Below, in pieces: positions 49,020 through 60,326 of a stretch of DNA of 64,000 nucleotides; position 1 is the stretch's first letter, and every line of letters starts with the position of its first letter. Source of the stretch: Pseudomonas vlassakiae (GTDB lineage Bacteria > Pseudomonadota > Gammaproteobacteria > Pseudomonadales > Pseudomonadaceae). The notes below the pieces were generated by a model. The model did no database searches. It worked only from the letters and a program-made list of their open reading frames with translations, and had not been told where the DNA came from. The DNA lies in contig NZ_JABWRP020000003.1 in assembly GCF_014269035.2 (NCBI RefSeq), positions 369,325 through 433,324 on the forward strand, read 5' to 3'. The position numbers were made by a program, and so were the translations under genes.

Positions 49020-50333
49020 ATGAAAACGCCGCTCTGGTTCCCGCAAAGCTTCTTTGCCCGCACCCTGTGGCTGGTGTTGATCGTTGTCCTGTTCTCCAAG
49101 GCACTGACGCTGGTCTACCTGCTGATGAACGAGGACGTACTGGTCGATCGGCAGTACAGCCACGGCGTGGCGCTGACCCTTCGCGCCTATTGGGCGGCGG
49201 ATGAGGAAAACCGCGACAAGATCGCCGAAGCCGCCGGGCTGATCCGGGTTACCGGTTCCGGTGTGCCGGAGGGTGAACAGCACTGGCCTTACAGCGAGAT
49301 CTACCAGCGGCAGATGCAGGCCGAGCTGGGCGAAGATACCGAAGTGCGGCTGCGCATCCATGCGCCGCCCGCCTTGTGGGTGAACGCACCGAGCCTGGGC
49401 CCGGGCTGGCTGAAAGTGCCGTTGTACCCGCATCCGCTGCGTGGGCAGAAGATCTGGAACGTGCTGGGCTGGTTCCTGGCCATTGGCCTGTTGTCCACTG
49501 CCTCGGCATGGATCTTCGTGCGCCAGCTCAACCAGCCATTGAAACGCCTGGTGTTCGCCGCCCGGCAGCTGGGACAGGGGCGCAGCGTGCGCCTGCCGAT
49601 CAGCGACACGCCCAGCGAGATGACCGAGGTTTACCGGGCCTTCAACCAGATGGCTGAAGATGTCGAGCAGGCTGGTCGTGAGCGGGAACTCATGCTGGCG
49701 GGGGTTTCACATGACTTGCGGACCCCGCTCACGCGCCTGCGCCTGTCGTTGTCGTTGTTGAACAGTGACAACGAGCTGAGTGACGACATGGTCCGCGATA
49801 TCGAGGACATGGACGCGATTCTGGATCAGTTCCTCGCGTTCATCCGCGATGGTCGGGACGAGCCGGTGGAGGAGGTCGACCTGGCCGACCTGGTGCGCGA
49901 GGTGGTGGCGCCTTATAACCAGCCGGAAGAGCGCGTGCGCTTGTGTCTGGAGCCTATTCCGCCATTCCCGCTGCGTCGGGTTTCGCTCAAGCGCATGCTC
50001 GGCAACCTGATCGGCAATGCCTTGCATCACGCTGGCAAGGGCGTCGAGGTGGCGGCCTATGTGTCGGGGGACGAGAGCGCACCCTATGTGGTGCTCAGCG
50101 TGCTTGACCGGGGTACCGGGATCGACGAATCCGAGCTGGAAACCATTTTCAACCCGTTCATTCGCGGGGATCGTGCCCGCGGGGGCAAGGGGACCGGGCT
50201 GGGCTTGGCCATCGTCAAGCGGATCGCGGCGCAGCATGGCGGCAATGTCGAGTTGCGTAATCGCTCCGGTGGCGGGATCGAAGCGCGGGTGAGGCTGCCA
50301 TTGGGGCTGTTGTTGCCGCGCAATGCTGTTTGA
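49020..50333 (+). CDS. envZ: Sensor histidine kinase EnvZ
   Basis: A 437-residue inner-membrane kinase with two membrane segments (about 13-35 and 150-172) around a periplasmic loop, a HAMP linker (RQLNQPLKRLVFAARQL), an H-box (GVSHDLRTPLTRLRL) and a catalytic ATPase domain (GNLIGNALHHAG, GTGLGLAIVKRI). It senses osmotic or envelope change and sets OmpR phosphorylation. The only in-frame ATG near the family start is 49020; its ribosome site is weak, suggesting coupling to ompR. Confidence 0.92.
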   Translation: MKTPLWFPQSFFARTLWLVLIVVLFSKALTLVYLLMNEDVLVDRQYSHGVALTLRAYWAADEENRDKIAEAAGLIRVTGSGVPEGEQHWPYSEIYQRQMQAELGEDTEVRLRIHAPPALWVNAPSLGPGWLKVPLYPHPLRGQKIWNVLGWFLAIGLLSTASAWIFVRQLNQPLKRLVFAARQLGQGRSVRLPISDTPSEMTEVYRAFNQMAEDVEQAGRERELMLAGVSHDLRTPLTRLRLSLSLLNSDNELSDDMVRDIEDMDAILDQFLAFIRDGRDEPVEEVDLADLVREVVAPYNQPEERVRLCLEPIPPFPLRRVSLKRMLGNLIGNALHHAGKGVEVAAYVSGDESAPYVVLSVLDRGTGIDESELETIFNPFIRGDRARGGKGTGLGLAIVKRIAAQHGGNVELRNRSGGGIEARVRLPLGLLLPRNAV

Positions 50334-50341
50334 GGTTCTCT

Positions 50342-50417
50342 GGCCTCATCGCGGCTAAAGCCGTTGCTACAGGTATTGCGCAATCCCTGTAGAAGCGGCT
50401 TTAGCCGCGATGAGGCC
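50342..50417. repeat. Inverted REP pair after envZ
   Basis: The left part starts GGCCTCATCGCGGCTAAAGC and ends GCTACAGG; the right part is its near-perfect inverse (CCTGTAGAAGCGGC...CGATGAGGCC). It lies between convergent envZ and rimK. Confidence 0.85.
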
Positions 50418-50431
50418 GGTACAGGCTTGAT

Positions 50432-51337
50432 TCAGCCCTTGCCCTTGGTCCGCGTCTGGTTCGGCCCGCCATTCTTCTCCAGGTGCTCGATGATCATCGC
50501 GGCCACATTCTTGCCGGTGGTCACTTCGATCCCTTCCAGCCCAGGCGACGAGTTCACTTCCATCACCAGTGGCCCATGGTTCGAGCGCAGGATATCCACA
50601 CCCGCCACGCTCAGCCCCATCACCTTGGCGGCACGAATGGCGGTCATGCGCTCTTCAGGGGTGATCTTGATCAGGCTGGCCACCCCGCCGCGGTGCAGGT
50701 TGGAGCGGAACTCCCCCGGCTTGGCCTGGCGCTTCATCGAGGCGATCACCTTGTCGCCCACCACGAAGCAGCGGATATCCGCACCCCCGGCCTCCTTGAT
50801 GTATTCCTGAACCATGATGTTCTGCTTCAGCCCCATGAATGCCTCAATCACCGACTCGGCTGCCTTGGTGGTCTCGCACAGCACGACGCCGATGCCTTGG
50901 GTGCCTTCCAGCACCTTGATCACCAGCGGTGCGCCATTGACCATCTGGATCAGGTCGGGGATGTCATCCGGCGAGTGGGCGAAACCGGTGATCGGCAGGC
51001 CGATACCCCGCCGCGACAACAGCTGCAGCGAGCGCAGCTTGTCGCGCGAGCGGGCGATGGCCACCGATTCGTTCAGCGGGTATACGCCCATCATCTCGAA
51101 CTGGCGCAGCACCGCGCAGCCGTAGAAGGTCACTGAGGCGCCGATGCGCGGGATCACTGCATCGAAGCCTTCCAGCGGTTTGCCGCGGTAGTGGATCTGC
51201 GGCTTGTGGCTGGCGATGTTCATGTAGGCCCGCAGGGTGTCGATCACCACCATTTCATGGCCCCGCTGGGTACCGGCTTCGACCAGACGGCGGGTGGAAT
51301 ACAGACGCGGATTGCGCGACAGCACAGCGATCTTCAT
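50432..51337 (-). CDS. rimK: Ribosomal protein S6 glutamate ligase RimK
   Basis: A 301-residue ATP-grasp ligase that adds glutamate residues to the C-terminus of ribosomal protein S6, altering translation. Landmarks: N-terminal [20 protein letters not shown], the ATP-grasp stretch [19 protein letters not shown] and metal-binding [15 protein letters not shown]. Its ATG overlaps the stop of the RimB-like gene (ATGA). In pseudomonads rim genes influence the proteome and surface behaviour. Confidence 0.93.
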   Translation of the reverse strand: MKIAVLSRNPRLYSTRRLVEAGTQRGHEMVVIDTLRAYMNIASHKPQIHYRGKPLEGFDAVIPRIGASVTFYGCAVLRQFEMMGVYPLNESVAIARSRDKLRSLQLLSRRGIGLPITGFAHSPDDIPDLIQMVNGAPLVIKVLEGTQGIGVVLCETTKAAESVIEAFMGLKQNIMVQEYIKEAGGADIRCFVVGDKVIASMKRQAKPGEFRSNLHRGGVASLIKITPEERMTAIRAAKVMGLSVAGVDILRSNHGPLVMEVNSSPGLEGIEVTTGKNVAAMIIEHLEKNGGPNQTRTKGKG

Positions 51338-51816
51338 GCAGCACCTGTGACAGGGGAGAGGGTGGCCGGATAGGCCGGTTTGTCTTGTACATATTTCAAG
51401 CCGGGGTTGACCACCAGCTGGCCATGTATCAGCGCCTTGGAGCCCAGCAGCAGGCGATAGCGCATGTTCTTGCGGCAGGCCAGGGTGAATTCGACTTCCC
51501 AGACCGCATCGCCCAGTGCCAGCGTGGTGCGGATCACGTAACGGGTCTGTGCCTGGCCGTTGGAGCTCTTGATGGTCTTCATGGTTACCAGCGGAGCTTC
51601 ACAGCGGCGGTGGCGCAGTTGCACCACCGAACCCAGGTGGGCGGTGAAGCGTACCCAGCGTTGGCCGTCACGCTCGAACGGTTCGACCTCGGTGGCATGC
51701 AGGCTGGAGGTGCTGGCACCGGTGTCGATCTTGGCGCGCAGGCCTGCCACGCCAAGGTCGGGCAGGGCCACCCACTCGCGCAGGCCGATGACTGTCAGAT
51801 GGTCAAATTTCTTCAC
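51334..51816 (-). CDS. rimB: RimB-like retropepsin-type protease
   Basis: A 160-residue member of the family annotated as ATP-dependent zinc protease, with a retropepsin-like fold: [14 protein letters not shown] has the DTGA-type aspartate motif. The same gene precedes rimK in Pseudomonas fluorescens, where RimB modulates RimK. The start is uncertain; I prefer the GTG at 51816 ([19 protein letters not shown]), with GCAGGG upstream. Translationally coupled to rimK. Confidence 0.8.
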   Translation of the reverse strand: MKKFDHLTVIGLREWVALPDLGVAGLRAKIDTGASTSSLHATEVEPFERDGQRWVRFTAHLGSVVQLRHRRCEAPLVTMKTIKSSNGQAQTRYVIRTTLALGDAVWEVEFTLACRKNMRYRLLLGSKALIHGQLVVNPGLKYVQDKPAYPATLSPVTGAA

Positions 51817-51925
51817 GAAGCACACCCTGCGGATAAGGTGGTGAACTGTAAGCACGGCGGGGACTTTTTGCATCCGTCAGTTACGGTAGTACAGTTCGAT
51901 GAAAGACAGAATTCGAGGAAACGAG

Positions 51926-52327
<402 letters not shown>

Positions 52328-52350
52328 CTGGGGCCGCAAGGCAGCCCCAG
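52328..52350. terminator. Hairpin between hslR and the PAP2 gene
   Basis: CTGGGGC and GCCCCAG arms around nine bases, just after the hslR stop and just before the PAP2 stop on the other strand. Probably a bidirectional terminator; no T-run. Confidence 0.55.
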
Positions 52351-52354
52351 TGGT

Positions 52355-53149
52355 CTAGCGGATTACTGCCAATCGCCCGACCAACGGTAACTTCCTGGCA
52401 AAGGCAAACAGCGGAGCGGTCCAGCGCAGCAGCAAGGCACTGCCCTTGGCTGCCAACGGCGTATGGCAGCTCCAGCCCAGCGCCAGCACTGCCATCAGCA
52501 GGCCACCGATGTAGTCGTCCTGTCCCCAATGTGCTCCGGCCACCAGCCGCGGCATCATGAACAGGAACGCCAGGCCCCAGACCACCAGTTGCTGCACAAG
52601 CCGGCGGCTGAACAGGCTCATGAACAAGGCCCAGATCAGCAGCACCGAGGCATGATCGCCCGGGAAGCTGTTGCTTGAACGGTCTTTCAGCTCCCAGGCT
52701 TTTTCCAGGTTCGGGTAGTAGCTGCTGAGGTGTACCACGTTGTCGAACACCATCGATGGGCTGTCGTGTTGCCAACCCATTGCATCCACCCACTTGGAAA
52801 ACAGCGCGCGAATCACCACTAATAGGAGCAGCGTGACCATGAAGCCAAAGAAGGCTTCGCGAACCTGGCTGGCCTTGAACACCCAGTTGCCGCGGATCAG
52901 TATGGTCAGAAGGATCAGGCCGACGACGATGTCGAAGGGGCGCAGGCTGCCGACGGTCCAGATGTAGCGCCAGGCCGTGTGGTCGGCCAGAGGCGCGTTC
53001 AGGCTGTGGAATAGCCACTCGTCGAAAGTCAGGCACAGGATCTGGCCAATAGGCCATAACCAGAAACACAGTAGAGCGATGGGAAGCAGCGTACAGGCTG
53101 CCAATGGCCCCCAGGACCACCTTGCTTGGAACAGTGGTCGATTGTCCAT
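52355..53149 (-). CDS. PAP2-family membrane phosphatase
   Basis: A 264-residue integral-membrane protein with about six hydrophobic segments and the type-2 phosphatidic acid phosphatase motifs: SFPGDHASVLL (the PSGH-type block with catalytic His) and RLVAGAHWGQDD (the third block with nucleophile His). Such enzymes remove phosphate from lipid phosphates or from lipid A. The substrate is unknown. It stands alone between hslR and hslO, convergent with the former. Confidence 0.83.
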   Translation of the reverse strand: MDNRPLFQARWSWGPLAACTLLPIALLCFWLWPIGQILCLTFDEWLFHSLNAPLADHTAWRYIWTVGSLRPFDIVVGLILLTILIRGNWVFKASQVREAFFGFMVTLLLLVVIRALFSKWVDAMGWQHDSPSMVFDNVVHLSSYYPNLEKAWELKDRSSNSFPGDHASVLLIWALFMSLFSRRLVQQLVVWGLAFLFMMPRLVAGAHWGQDDYIGGLLMAVLALGWSCHTPLAAKGSALLLRWTAPLFAFARKLPLVGRLAVIR

Positions 53150-53269
53150 AAAATACCTCTATTGCCAACGGGAATCAGAGCGCCTTGTGAGCGTTCTACC
53201 ACGGGATTGCGCAGTAGTTCGAAATCCCGTGTAACCATTTTGTCATCATTTTTCAGATAGCCAAAACCT

Positions 53270-54169
53270 ATGAGCGATTTGCCTGATACCGATTTCACCC
53301 AACGTTTCATCTTCGACGAGCGCGATGTGCGCGGCGAGTGGGTGTCTCTCGATGACAGCTACGCCGCGGTGCTGGCGCGTCATGATTACCCGCAGCCGGT
53401 GCAGGCACTGCTTGGCGAACTGATGGCCGCCACCGCCTTGCTGGTGGGCGCGCTGAAGTTCGACGGCCTGCTGATTCTGCAGGCGCGCTCCGAAGGTCCG
53501 ATCCCGCTGCTGATGGTCGAATGCTCGGGCGAGCGCGACATCCGTGGCATGGCCCGCTACGAAGCGGAGCAGATCCCGGCCGACGCTACCCTGGAGCAGT
53601 TGATGCCCGGCGGCCACCTGACCCTGACCATCGACCCCATCAAAGGCCAGCGCTACCAGGGCACCGTCGACCTGGACGGTGCCAACCTGTCGGAGTGCTT
53701 CACCAACTACTTCGTGCAGTCGCAGCAGCTCAACACCCGCTTCTGGCTCAATGCCGAAGGCGGCAAGGCCCGTGGCCTGCTGCTGCAGCAACTGCCACGC
53801 GACCGCCAGCCGGACGATGAGGAACGTGAAGACAGCTGGCAGCATGTGATTGCCCTGGCCAAGACGCTCAAGCCCGAAGAATGGTCGGAAGACAACGAAA
53901 CCCTGCTGCACCGTCTTTACCACGAGGACGCGGTACGCCTGTTCGACATCCAGCCGCTGCGCTTCAAATGCAGTTGCTCGCGCGAACGTTCCGGCAATGC
54001 GCTGGTCAGTTTGGGCGAACAGGATGCCAAGGCGCTGGTCGAGGAGTGCGGCGGAACGGTAGAGATCGATTGCCAGTTCTGTAACGAGCGCTATTTCTTC
54101 GATGCCAGCGATGTTGCGCAACTGTTTGCCGGTGGCGGCACGGAAGCGGCGTCAGAAACTCGCCACTGA
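53270..54169 (+). CDS. hslO: Redox-regulated chaperone Hsp33, HslO
   Basis: A 299-residue cytoplasmic holdase switched on by oxidation. The C-terminal zinc site is intact: CSC in [11 protein letters not shown] and CxxC in [11 protein letters not shown], which form disulfides under oxidative stress. The N-terminal substrate-binding domain has GEFVSLDDSY-like and [19 protein letters not shown] stretches. The ATG at 53270 gives the family length. Confidence 0.95.
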   Translation: MSDLPDTDFTQRFIFDERDVRGEWVSLDDSYAAVLARHDYPQPVQALLGELMAATALLVGALKFDGLLILQARSEGPIPLLMVECSGERDIRGMARYEAEQIPADATLEQLMPGGHLTLTIDPIKGQRYQGTVDLDGANLSECFTNYFVQSQQLNTRFWLNAEGGKARGLLLQQLPRDRQPDDEEREDSWQHVIALAKTLKPEEWSEDNETLLHRLYHEDAVRLFDIQPLRFKCSCSRERSGNALVSLGEQDAKALVEECGGTVEIDCQFCNERYFFDASDVAQLFAGGGTEAASETRH

Positions 54170-54253
54170 AACGTTTAATTTCAGGGAAATCTCCTGTCGA
54201 ATTGCGCAAAAGAGCGGTTCTGACAGGAGGGGCCTACTTTTTTTGGGCGTTTC

Positions 54254-54262
54254 TGGCATAAT
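54254..54262 (+). promoter_or_regulatory. Candidate extended -10 promoter of pckA
   Basis: TGGCATAAT combines a TGn extension with CATAAT, which lowers the need for a -35. Transcription would start near 54269, giving a leader of about 80 bases. Confidence 0.55.
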
Positions 54263-54283
54263 CCGGCCACTTTTTTCGCTGTA

Positions 54284-54305
54284 GTAGTTTTTTCGAGACA
54301 ACTAC
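54284..54305. promoter_or_regulatory. Inverted repeat in the pckA leader
   Basis: GTAGTT-N10-AACTAC lies just downstream of the candidate promoter, a position where a bound repressor could block pckA. The regulator is unknown. Confidence 0.4.
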
Positions 54306-54348
54306 AAAACGTTTGGAGCACTCGGCCTCGGGCCGGATGGGGTATCTC

Positions 54349-55890
54349 ATGACGCAAGCCAACAACACCGTGTACACCGACCTGAGCGTCGATGAGCTGG
54401 TTAAAGAAGCGCTGTCCCGCGGTGAAGGCGTGCTGGCCGATACTGGCGCACTGGTAGTCGAAACTGGCCACCGTACTGGTCGCTCGCCGGCTGACCGTTT
54501 CATCGTCGAAGAACCTTCCACCCAGGCCGCCATCGCCTGGGGCCCGATCAACCGCAAGTTCCCGGCCGACAAGTTCGATGCCCTGTGGGACCGCGTCGAG
54601 GCGTTCAACAACGCCCAGGATCACTTCGTTTCCTACGTTCACGTAGGCGCTGCTGCCGAGCACTACCTGCCGGTGAAAATGACCACCCAGACTGCCTGGC
54701 AGAACCTGTTCGGTCGTTGCCTGTTCATCAACCCGGAGCAGTTCAACCCGGCTGGTCGCGACCAGTGGCAGATCCTCAACGTCGCCAACTTCGTTTGCGA
54801 ACCTGAGCGTGACGGTACCAACTCCGATGGTTGCGTGATCATCAACTTCGCCCAGAAGAAAGTGCTGATCGCTGGCATGCGCTACGCCGGCGAAATGAAG
54901 AAAGCCATGTTCTCGGTGCAGAACTTCCTGCTTCCGGCCGCTGACGTGCTGCCGATGCACTGCGCTGCCAACATTGGCGAAGAGGGTGATGTCACCCTGT
55001 TCTTCGGCCTGTCCGGCACTGGCAAGACCACCCTGTCGGCCGACGAAAGCCGTTACCTGATCGGTGACGACGAGCACGGTTGGGGCGAAGGCGTTGTCTT
55101 CAACATGGAAGGCGGCTGCTACGCCAAGTGCATCGACCTGTCCGAGAAGAACGAGCCGGTCATCTGGAAAGCCATCAAGCACGGTGCGGTGCTGGAAAAC
55201 GTCGTGCTCGACGCCAACAAGCACGCCGACTACGCTGACGTCAGCCTGACCCAGAACAGCCGCGCTGCCTACCCGCTGGAGCACGTCGCCAAGCGCGCCG
55301 AGGCCAACCTGGGTGGCGAGCCGAACGCAGTCATCTTCCTGACCTGCGACCTGACCGGTGTTCTGCCTCCGGTTTCGATCCTGAACAACGAGCAGGCGGC
55401 CTACCACTTCCTGTCCGGCTACACCGCGCTGGTCGGTTCCACCGAAATGGGTTCGGGCGGCGGCATCAAGTCGACCTTCTCCACCTGCTTCGGCGCGCCG
55501 TTCTTCCCGCGCCCGGCGGGTGAATACGCCGAGCTGCTGATCAAGCGTATCAACGCTTTCGGCTCCAAGGTCTACCTGGTCAACACCGGCTGGACCGGTG
55601 GTGGCTACGGTGTTGGCAAGCGCTTCAGCATCCCGACCACCCGTGGCGTGATCGCCGCTATCCAGAGCGGTGCTCTGGTCGGCGCCGAAACCGAGCACCT
55701 GGACATCATCAACCTGGACGTGCCAAAGGCCGTACCGGGCGTGGAAACCGAGCTGCTCAACCCACGCAACACCTGGGCTGACAAAGCTGCCTACGACGAG
55801 GCAGCCAAAGGCCTGGCCAAACTGTTCATCGAGAACTTCAAGAAGTTCGAAGTTTCCGATGCGATCAAGGCAGCGGGTCCAAAGCTGTAA
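54349..55890 (+). CDS. pckA: Phosphoenolpyruvate carboxykinase (ATP) PckA
   Basis: A 513-residue enzyme that turns oxaloacetate and ATP into phosphoenolpyruvate and CO2, the entry to gluconeogenesis. Signature blocks: [13 protein letters not shown] (ATP-binding P-loop), LIGDDEHGW (metal-binding) and [12 protein letters not shown]. The ATG at 54349 gives the usual length, with GGATGGGG upstream. Monocistronic, ending in a strong terminator. Cytoplasmic. Confidence 0.95.
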   Translation: MTQANNTVYTDLSVDELVKEALSRGEGVLADTGALVVETGHRTGRSPADRFIVEEPSTQAAIAWGPINRKFPADKFDALWDRVEAFNNAQDHFVSYVHVGAAAEHYLPVKMTTQTAWQNLFGRCLFINPEQFNPAGRDQWQILNVANFVCEPERDGTNSDGCVIINFAQKKVLIAGMRYAGEMKKAMFSVQNFLLPAADVLPMHCAANIGEEGDVTLFFGLSGTGKTTLSADESRYLIGDDEHGWGEGVVFNMEGGCYAKCIDLSEKNEPVIWKAIKHGAVLENVVLDANKHADYADVSLTQNSRAAYPLEHVAKRAEANLGGEPNAVIFLTCDLTGVLPPVSILNNEQAAYHFLSGYTALVGSTEMGSGGGIKSTFSTCFGAPFFPRPAGEYAELLIKRINAFGSKVYLVNTGWTGGGYGVGKRFSIPTTRGVIAAIQSGALVGAETEHLDIINLDVPKAVPGVETELLNPRNTWADKAAYDEAAKGLAKLFIENFKKFEVSDAIKAAGPKL

Positions 55891-55912
55891 GCTGGCCCCA
55901 GCCGTAACGAGA

Positions 55913-55938
55913 AAGCCGCCCATTCGGGCGGCTTTTTT
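55913..55938 (+). terminator. Rho-independent terminator after pckA
   Basis: AAGCCGCCCATTCGGGCGGCTTTTTT: GCCGCC/GGCGGC stem, short loop and six T. Confidence 0.93.
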
Positions 55939-55947
55939 GTATCTGGG

Positions 55948-56220
55948 TCACGGCCACTGCTGCCGTGCATGGAGGATGCGTATGATTTCTATGCGGTCAT
56001 CCATGATTCGGTAAATCATCACATAATTCGACCTTACGACAATTTCTCTCGTGCCTGGGCATCTGCCGGCCTTATACAGCGTAGGTGCCAGGCTAGCGCG
56101 CCGCGCCTTGTCTCTGAACGTCTCGTCCAACACTATGGCAGCTGCAGGGTTGTCCTCGGAAATGTGCTCCATGATGCGAATACGGTCTTTGAGCGCCATT
56201 TCTCGCCAAACCAGGCGCAT
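55948..56220 (-). CDS. RelE/ParE-family toxin
   Basis: A 90-residue toxin-type protein. KAGRCPGTREIVVRSNYVMI and the C-terminal IEIIRILHARQQWP are hallmarks of ParE-like toxins, whose members inhibit gyrase or, in the RelE branch, cut mRNA on the ribosome; which applies here is unclear. Its ATG overlaps the antitoxin stop (TGATG), and the antitoxin comes first, the normal order. It converges on the pckA terminator. Confidence 0.87.
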   Translation of the reverse strand: MRLVWREMALKDRIRIMEHISEDNPAAAIVLDETFRDKARRASLAPTLYKAGRCPGTREIVVRSNYVMIYRIMDDRIEIIRILHARQQWP

Positions 56221-56684
56221 CAGCGAATCTTGGCTTTGAGGTTGGCGCGCAAGACATCGAGCTGCCGCTCCGCATCATCATCCTCGATCACAGGGGATGC
56301 ATCTTTGAGGCTTGCCTCGACCTGTTCGGCAAACCAGCCTTCATAGGCTGCTGCCTCATGGGCTCGCTTTAGTGCCTGAGCACGGTCAGGGCGTTGATAG
56401 GTGCTCAGCTGGCTAGGGTCGAAGGTGGACGCATCGACCTGGAAATGGTCAATGCCGAGGTCGAGCAGGTAGGTCACCAAGGTTTCGAATTTCTTGAACA
56501 GCCTGACATTGCCACTGCGTTGGGCAATCAGCACATGTTCCTGATGGTTGACGTCAACCTGGACTGCCCAGCCTCCGGGCTGCCCTACAATATGCGTTGC
56601 ATTGATTCGGCCTGATTCTGCCATTCGGCTAAGGTTTGCATGGTCCAGCTGATGAGTAGGCACTGGTGTGATTCTCGGGTTCAT
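56220..56684 (-). CDS. Two-domain antitoxin with a stability-determinant C-terminus
   Basis: A 154-residue protein paired with the ParE-like toxin. Residues about 100-150 (HEAAAYEGWFAEQVEASLKD) resemble the short stability-determinant antitoxins that bind ParE toxins, normally proteins of 60-100 residues alone. The extra N-terminal part (about 25-95: HIVGQPGGWAVQVDVNHQEH, then LFKKFETLVTYLLDLGIDHF) looks like a separate small domain, possibly for DNA binding or dimerisation; I do not recognise it. Palindromic sequence directly upstream fits self-regulation. Confidence 0.75.
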   Translation of the reverse strand: MNPRITPVPTHQLDHANLSRMAESGRINATHIVGQPGGWAVQVDVNHQEHVLIAQRSGNVRLFKKFETLVTYLLDLGIDHFQVDASTFDPSQLSTYQRPDRAQALKRAHEAAAYEGWFAEQVEASLKDASPVIEDDDAERQLDVLRANLKAKIR

Positions 56685-56703
56685 TGGCGATACACCATGC
56701 TAT

Positions 56704-56730
56704 GCAATCTATAGTTGATTGCGACTATAG
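56704..56730. promoter_or_regulatory. Candidate operator of the toxin-antitoxin pair
   Basis: Inverted repeat GCAATC-N7-GATTGC (56704-56722), overlapped by two copies of the self-complementary CTATAG (56709-56714 and 56725-56730), 16 bp apart. It sits 20-46 bp upstream of the antitoxin start, the usual place for autoregulation. Confidence 0.55.
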
Positions 56731-56787
56731 GCCTTCCTCACTTGTTGTGGGAAGCTTCTCTTTGAAGTAACCAATTGTGGATAACTC

Positions 56788-57228
56788 ATGACCGAATCCC
56801 CCAACCGCACGGCCTTCTCCCACTTCCACCCGATCCTCACCCGTCCCCAGGACAATGACATCAACGGCCACATTGCCGGCGCCACCGTGCACGGTTACTT
56901 CGAAACTGCCATCCAGGCCTTCCTGGTTGAACAGGCGGATCTAGACCTGCGCGATGGCGAGCTGGCGGCCTTCGTGGTGAGTTCGGCGGCAGACTTCTTC
57001 GCCTTGCCGGGCTTCCCGGATGTGCTGGAGGTTGGCCTTGGGGTGACGCGGCTGGCGGGCAGTACGGTGGAGTACCGCCTGGCGCTCTACCGCCCGGGGG
57101 AAAACGATGCGTGCGCGGCGGGGACGGTGGTGCAGGTATTCATCGAGCGCGCCAGCGGCCGGCCGGTGCCGCTGCCCGAGCCGTTGCAGGTAATCCTGGC
57201 CGGCCTGCAACTCGATTTGCAGGCATGA
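56788..57228 (+). CDS. Hotdog-fold acyl-CoA thioesterase
   Basis: A 146-residue 4-hydroxybenzoyl-CoA-thioesterase/YbgC-type protein. ILTRPQDNDINGHIAGATVH gives the D-x-N-G-H core in which Asp is catalytic. It should cleave an acyl-CoA thioester; the acyl group is unknown. Monocistronic, followed by a strong terminator. It shares its upstream region with the divergent antitoxin gene. Confidence 0.83.
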   Translation: MTESPNRTAFSHFHPILTRPQDNDINGHIAGATVHGYFETAIQAFLVEQADLDLRDGELAAFVVSSAADFFALPGFPDVLEVGLGVTRLAGSTVEYRLALYRPGENDACAAGTVVQVFIERASGRPVPLPEPLQVILAGLQLDLQA

Positions 57229-57229
57229 A

Positions 57230-57261
57230 AAAGCCCTGCCGGTGAGGGCAGGGCTCTTTTT
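57230..57261 (+). terminator. Rho-independent terminator after the thioesterase gene
   Basis: AGCCCTGCC-N6-GGCAGGGCT followed by CTTTTT; a 9-bp stem. Confidence 0.92.
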
Positions 57262-57284
57262 ACCCGCAGGCTGAGCCTCAGGTA

Positions 57285-57761
57285 TCAGTCACGCCAGTGA
57301 CGGTGCTTGCGGTGGCCATAGTGGTGGCCACGGTCGTAATGGCGACGGTCGTCGTAGTCACGACGGTAGCGACGCTCGTCATGGCGCTCGTCTTCATCGG
57401 CCTTGTTGCCCATGTAGTTACCCAGCGCACCACCAGCACCGCCGCCTGCGGCCGCACCGATGTAACTACCGGTGGTGCCGCCCATCGAGCGACCTACCAC
57501 GTTACCGCCTGCAGCGCCCAGGGCGCCGCCGATGGCGGCCTCGCCACGCTGGCGCTTGTCGGCACCGAGGGCACCGCCGGCCGCACCGCCCAGGCCGGCA
57601 CCAATGGCACCGCCAGTGCTACCACCGATGGAGTTGCCCACTACGGAGCCGAGTACCCCACCCAATGCGCCGCCAATGCCAGCCTCGGTATTGCCGCCTG
57701 CCATGGCAACGCCGCTGAGCAAGCTGAAAGACAACAACAGAATCGAGGAGTACTTCTTCAT
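57285..57761 (-). CDS. Secreted glycine-zipper protein with a His/Arg-rich tail
   Basis: A 158-residue protein with a signal peptide (MKKYSSILLLSFSLLSGVAM, cleavage near AMA-GGN). Residues about 25-115 are repeated glycine zippers (GGALGGVLGSVVGNSIGG and similar), which pack helices in membranes. The last 40 residues are charged and rich in His, Arg, Asp and Tyr (RRDYDDRRHYDRGHHYGHRK), a possible metal- or polyanion-binding tail. Function unknown; probably envelope-associated. Confidence 0.8.
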   Translation of the reverse strand: MKKYSSILLLSFSLLSGVAMAGGNTEAGIGGALGGVLGSVVGNSIGGSTGGAIGAGLGGAAGGALGADKRQRGEAAIGGALGAAGGNVVGRSMGGTTGSYIGAAAGGGAGGALGNYMGNKADEDERHDERRYRRDYDDRRHYDRGHHYGHRKHRHWRD

Positions 57762-57920
57762 CGAGAAAGCCTCATAGGGATGACGATGGCGAATTTGAGG
57801 CTAAGGTGAGCGGCTGGCAACGAAAATCCGACGAGTAACACGAGTTGTACACAATTCTCTAAGTTACTGTATTTGCTATGAAACTTTATCGTTTTTTGCT
57901 TGTCAGAGGTATTTGTGACA

Positions 57921-57953
57921 AAGCCCTGGACCTCGCGGTTCAGGGCTTTTTTT
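57921..57953 (+). terminator. Strong terminator with no recognised gene upstream
   Basis: AAGCCCTG-N12-CAGGGCTT and a run of seven T on the plus strand. Upstream on this strand lies only about 160 bp of non-coding sequence, so it could end a small RNA. On the minus strand it could weakly end the oxidoreductase transcript. Confidence 0.7.
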
Positions 57954-57975
57954 GGTTTTTGCCGAGGCGCTTCCG

Positions 57976-60321
<2,346 letters not shown>

Positions 60322-60326
60322 GACTG

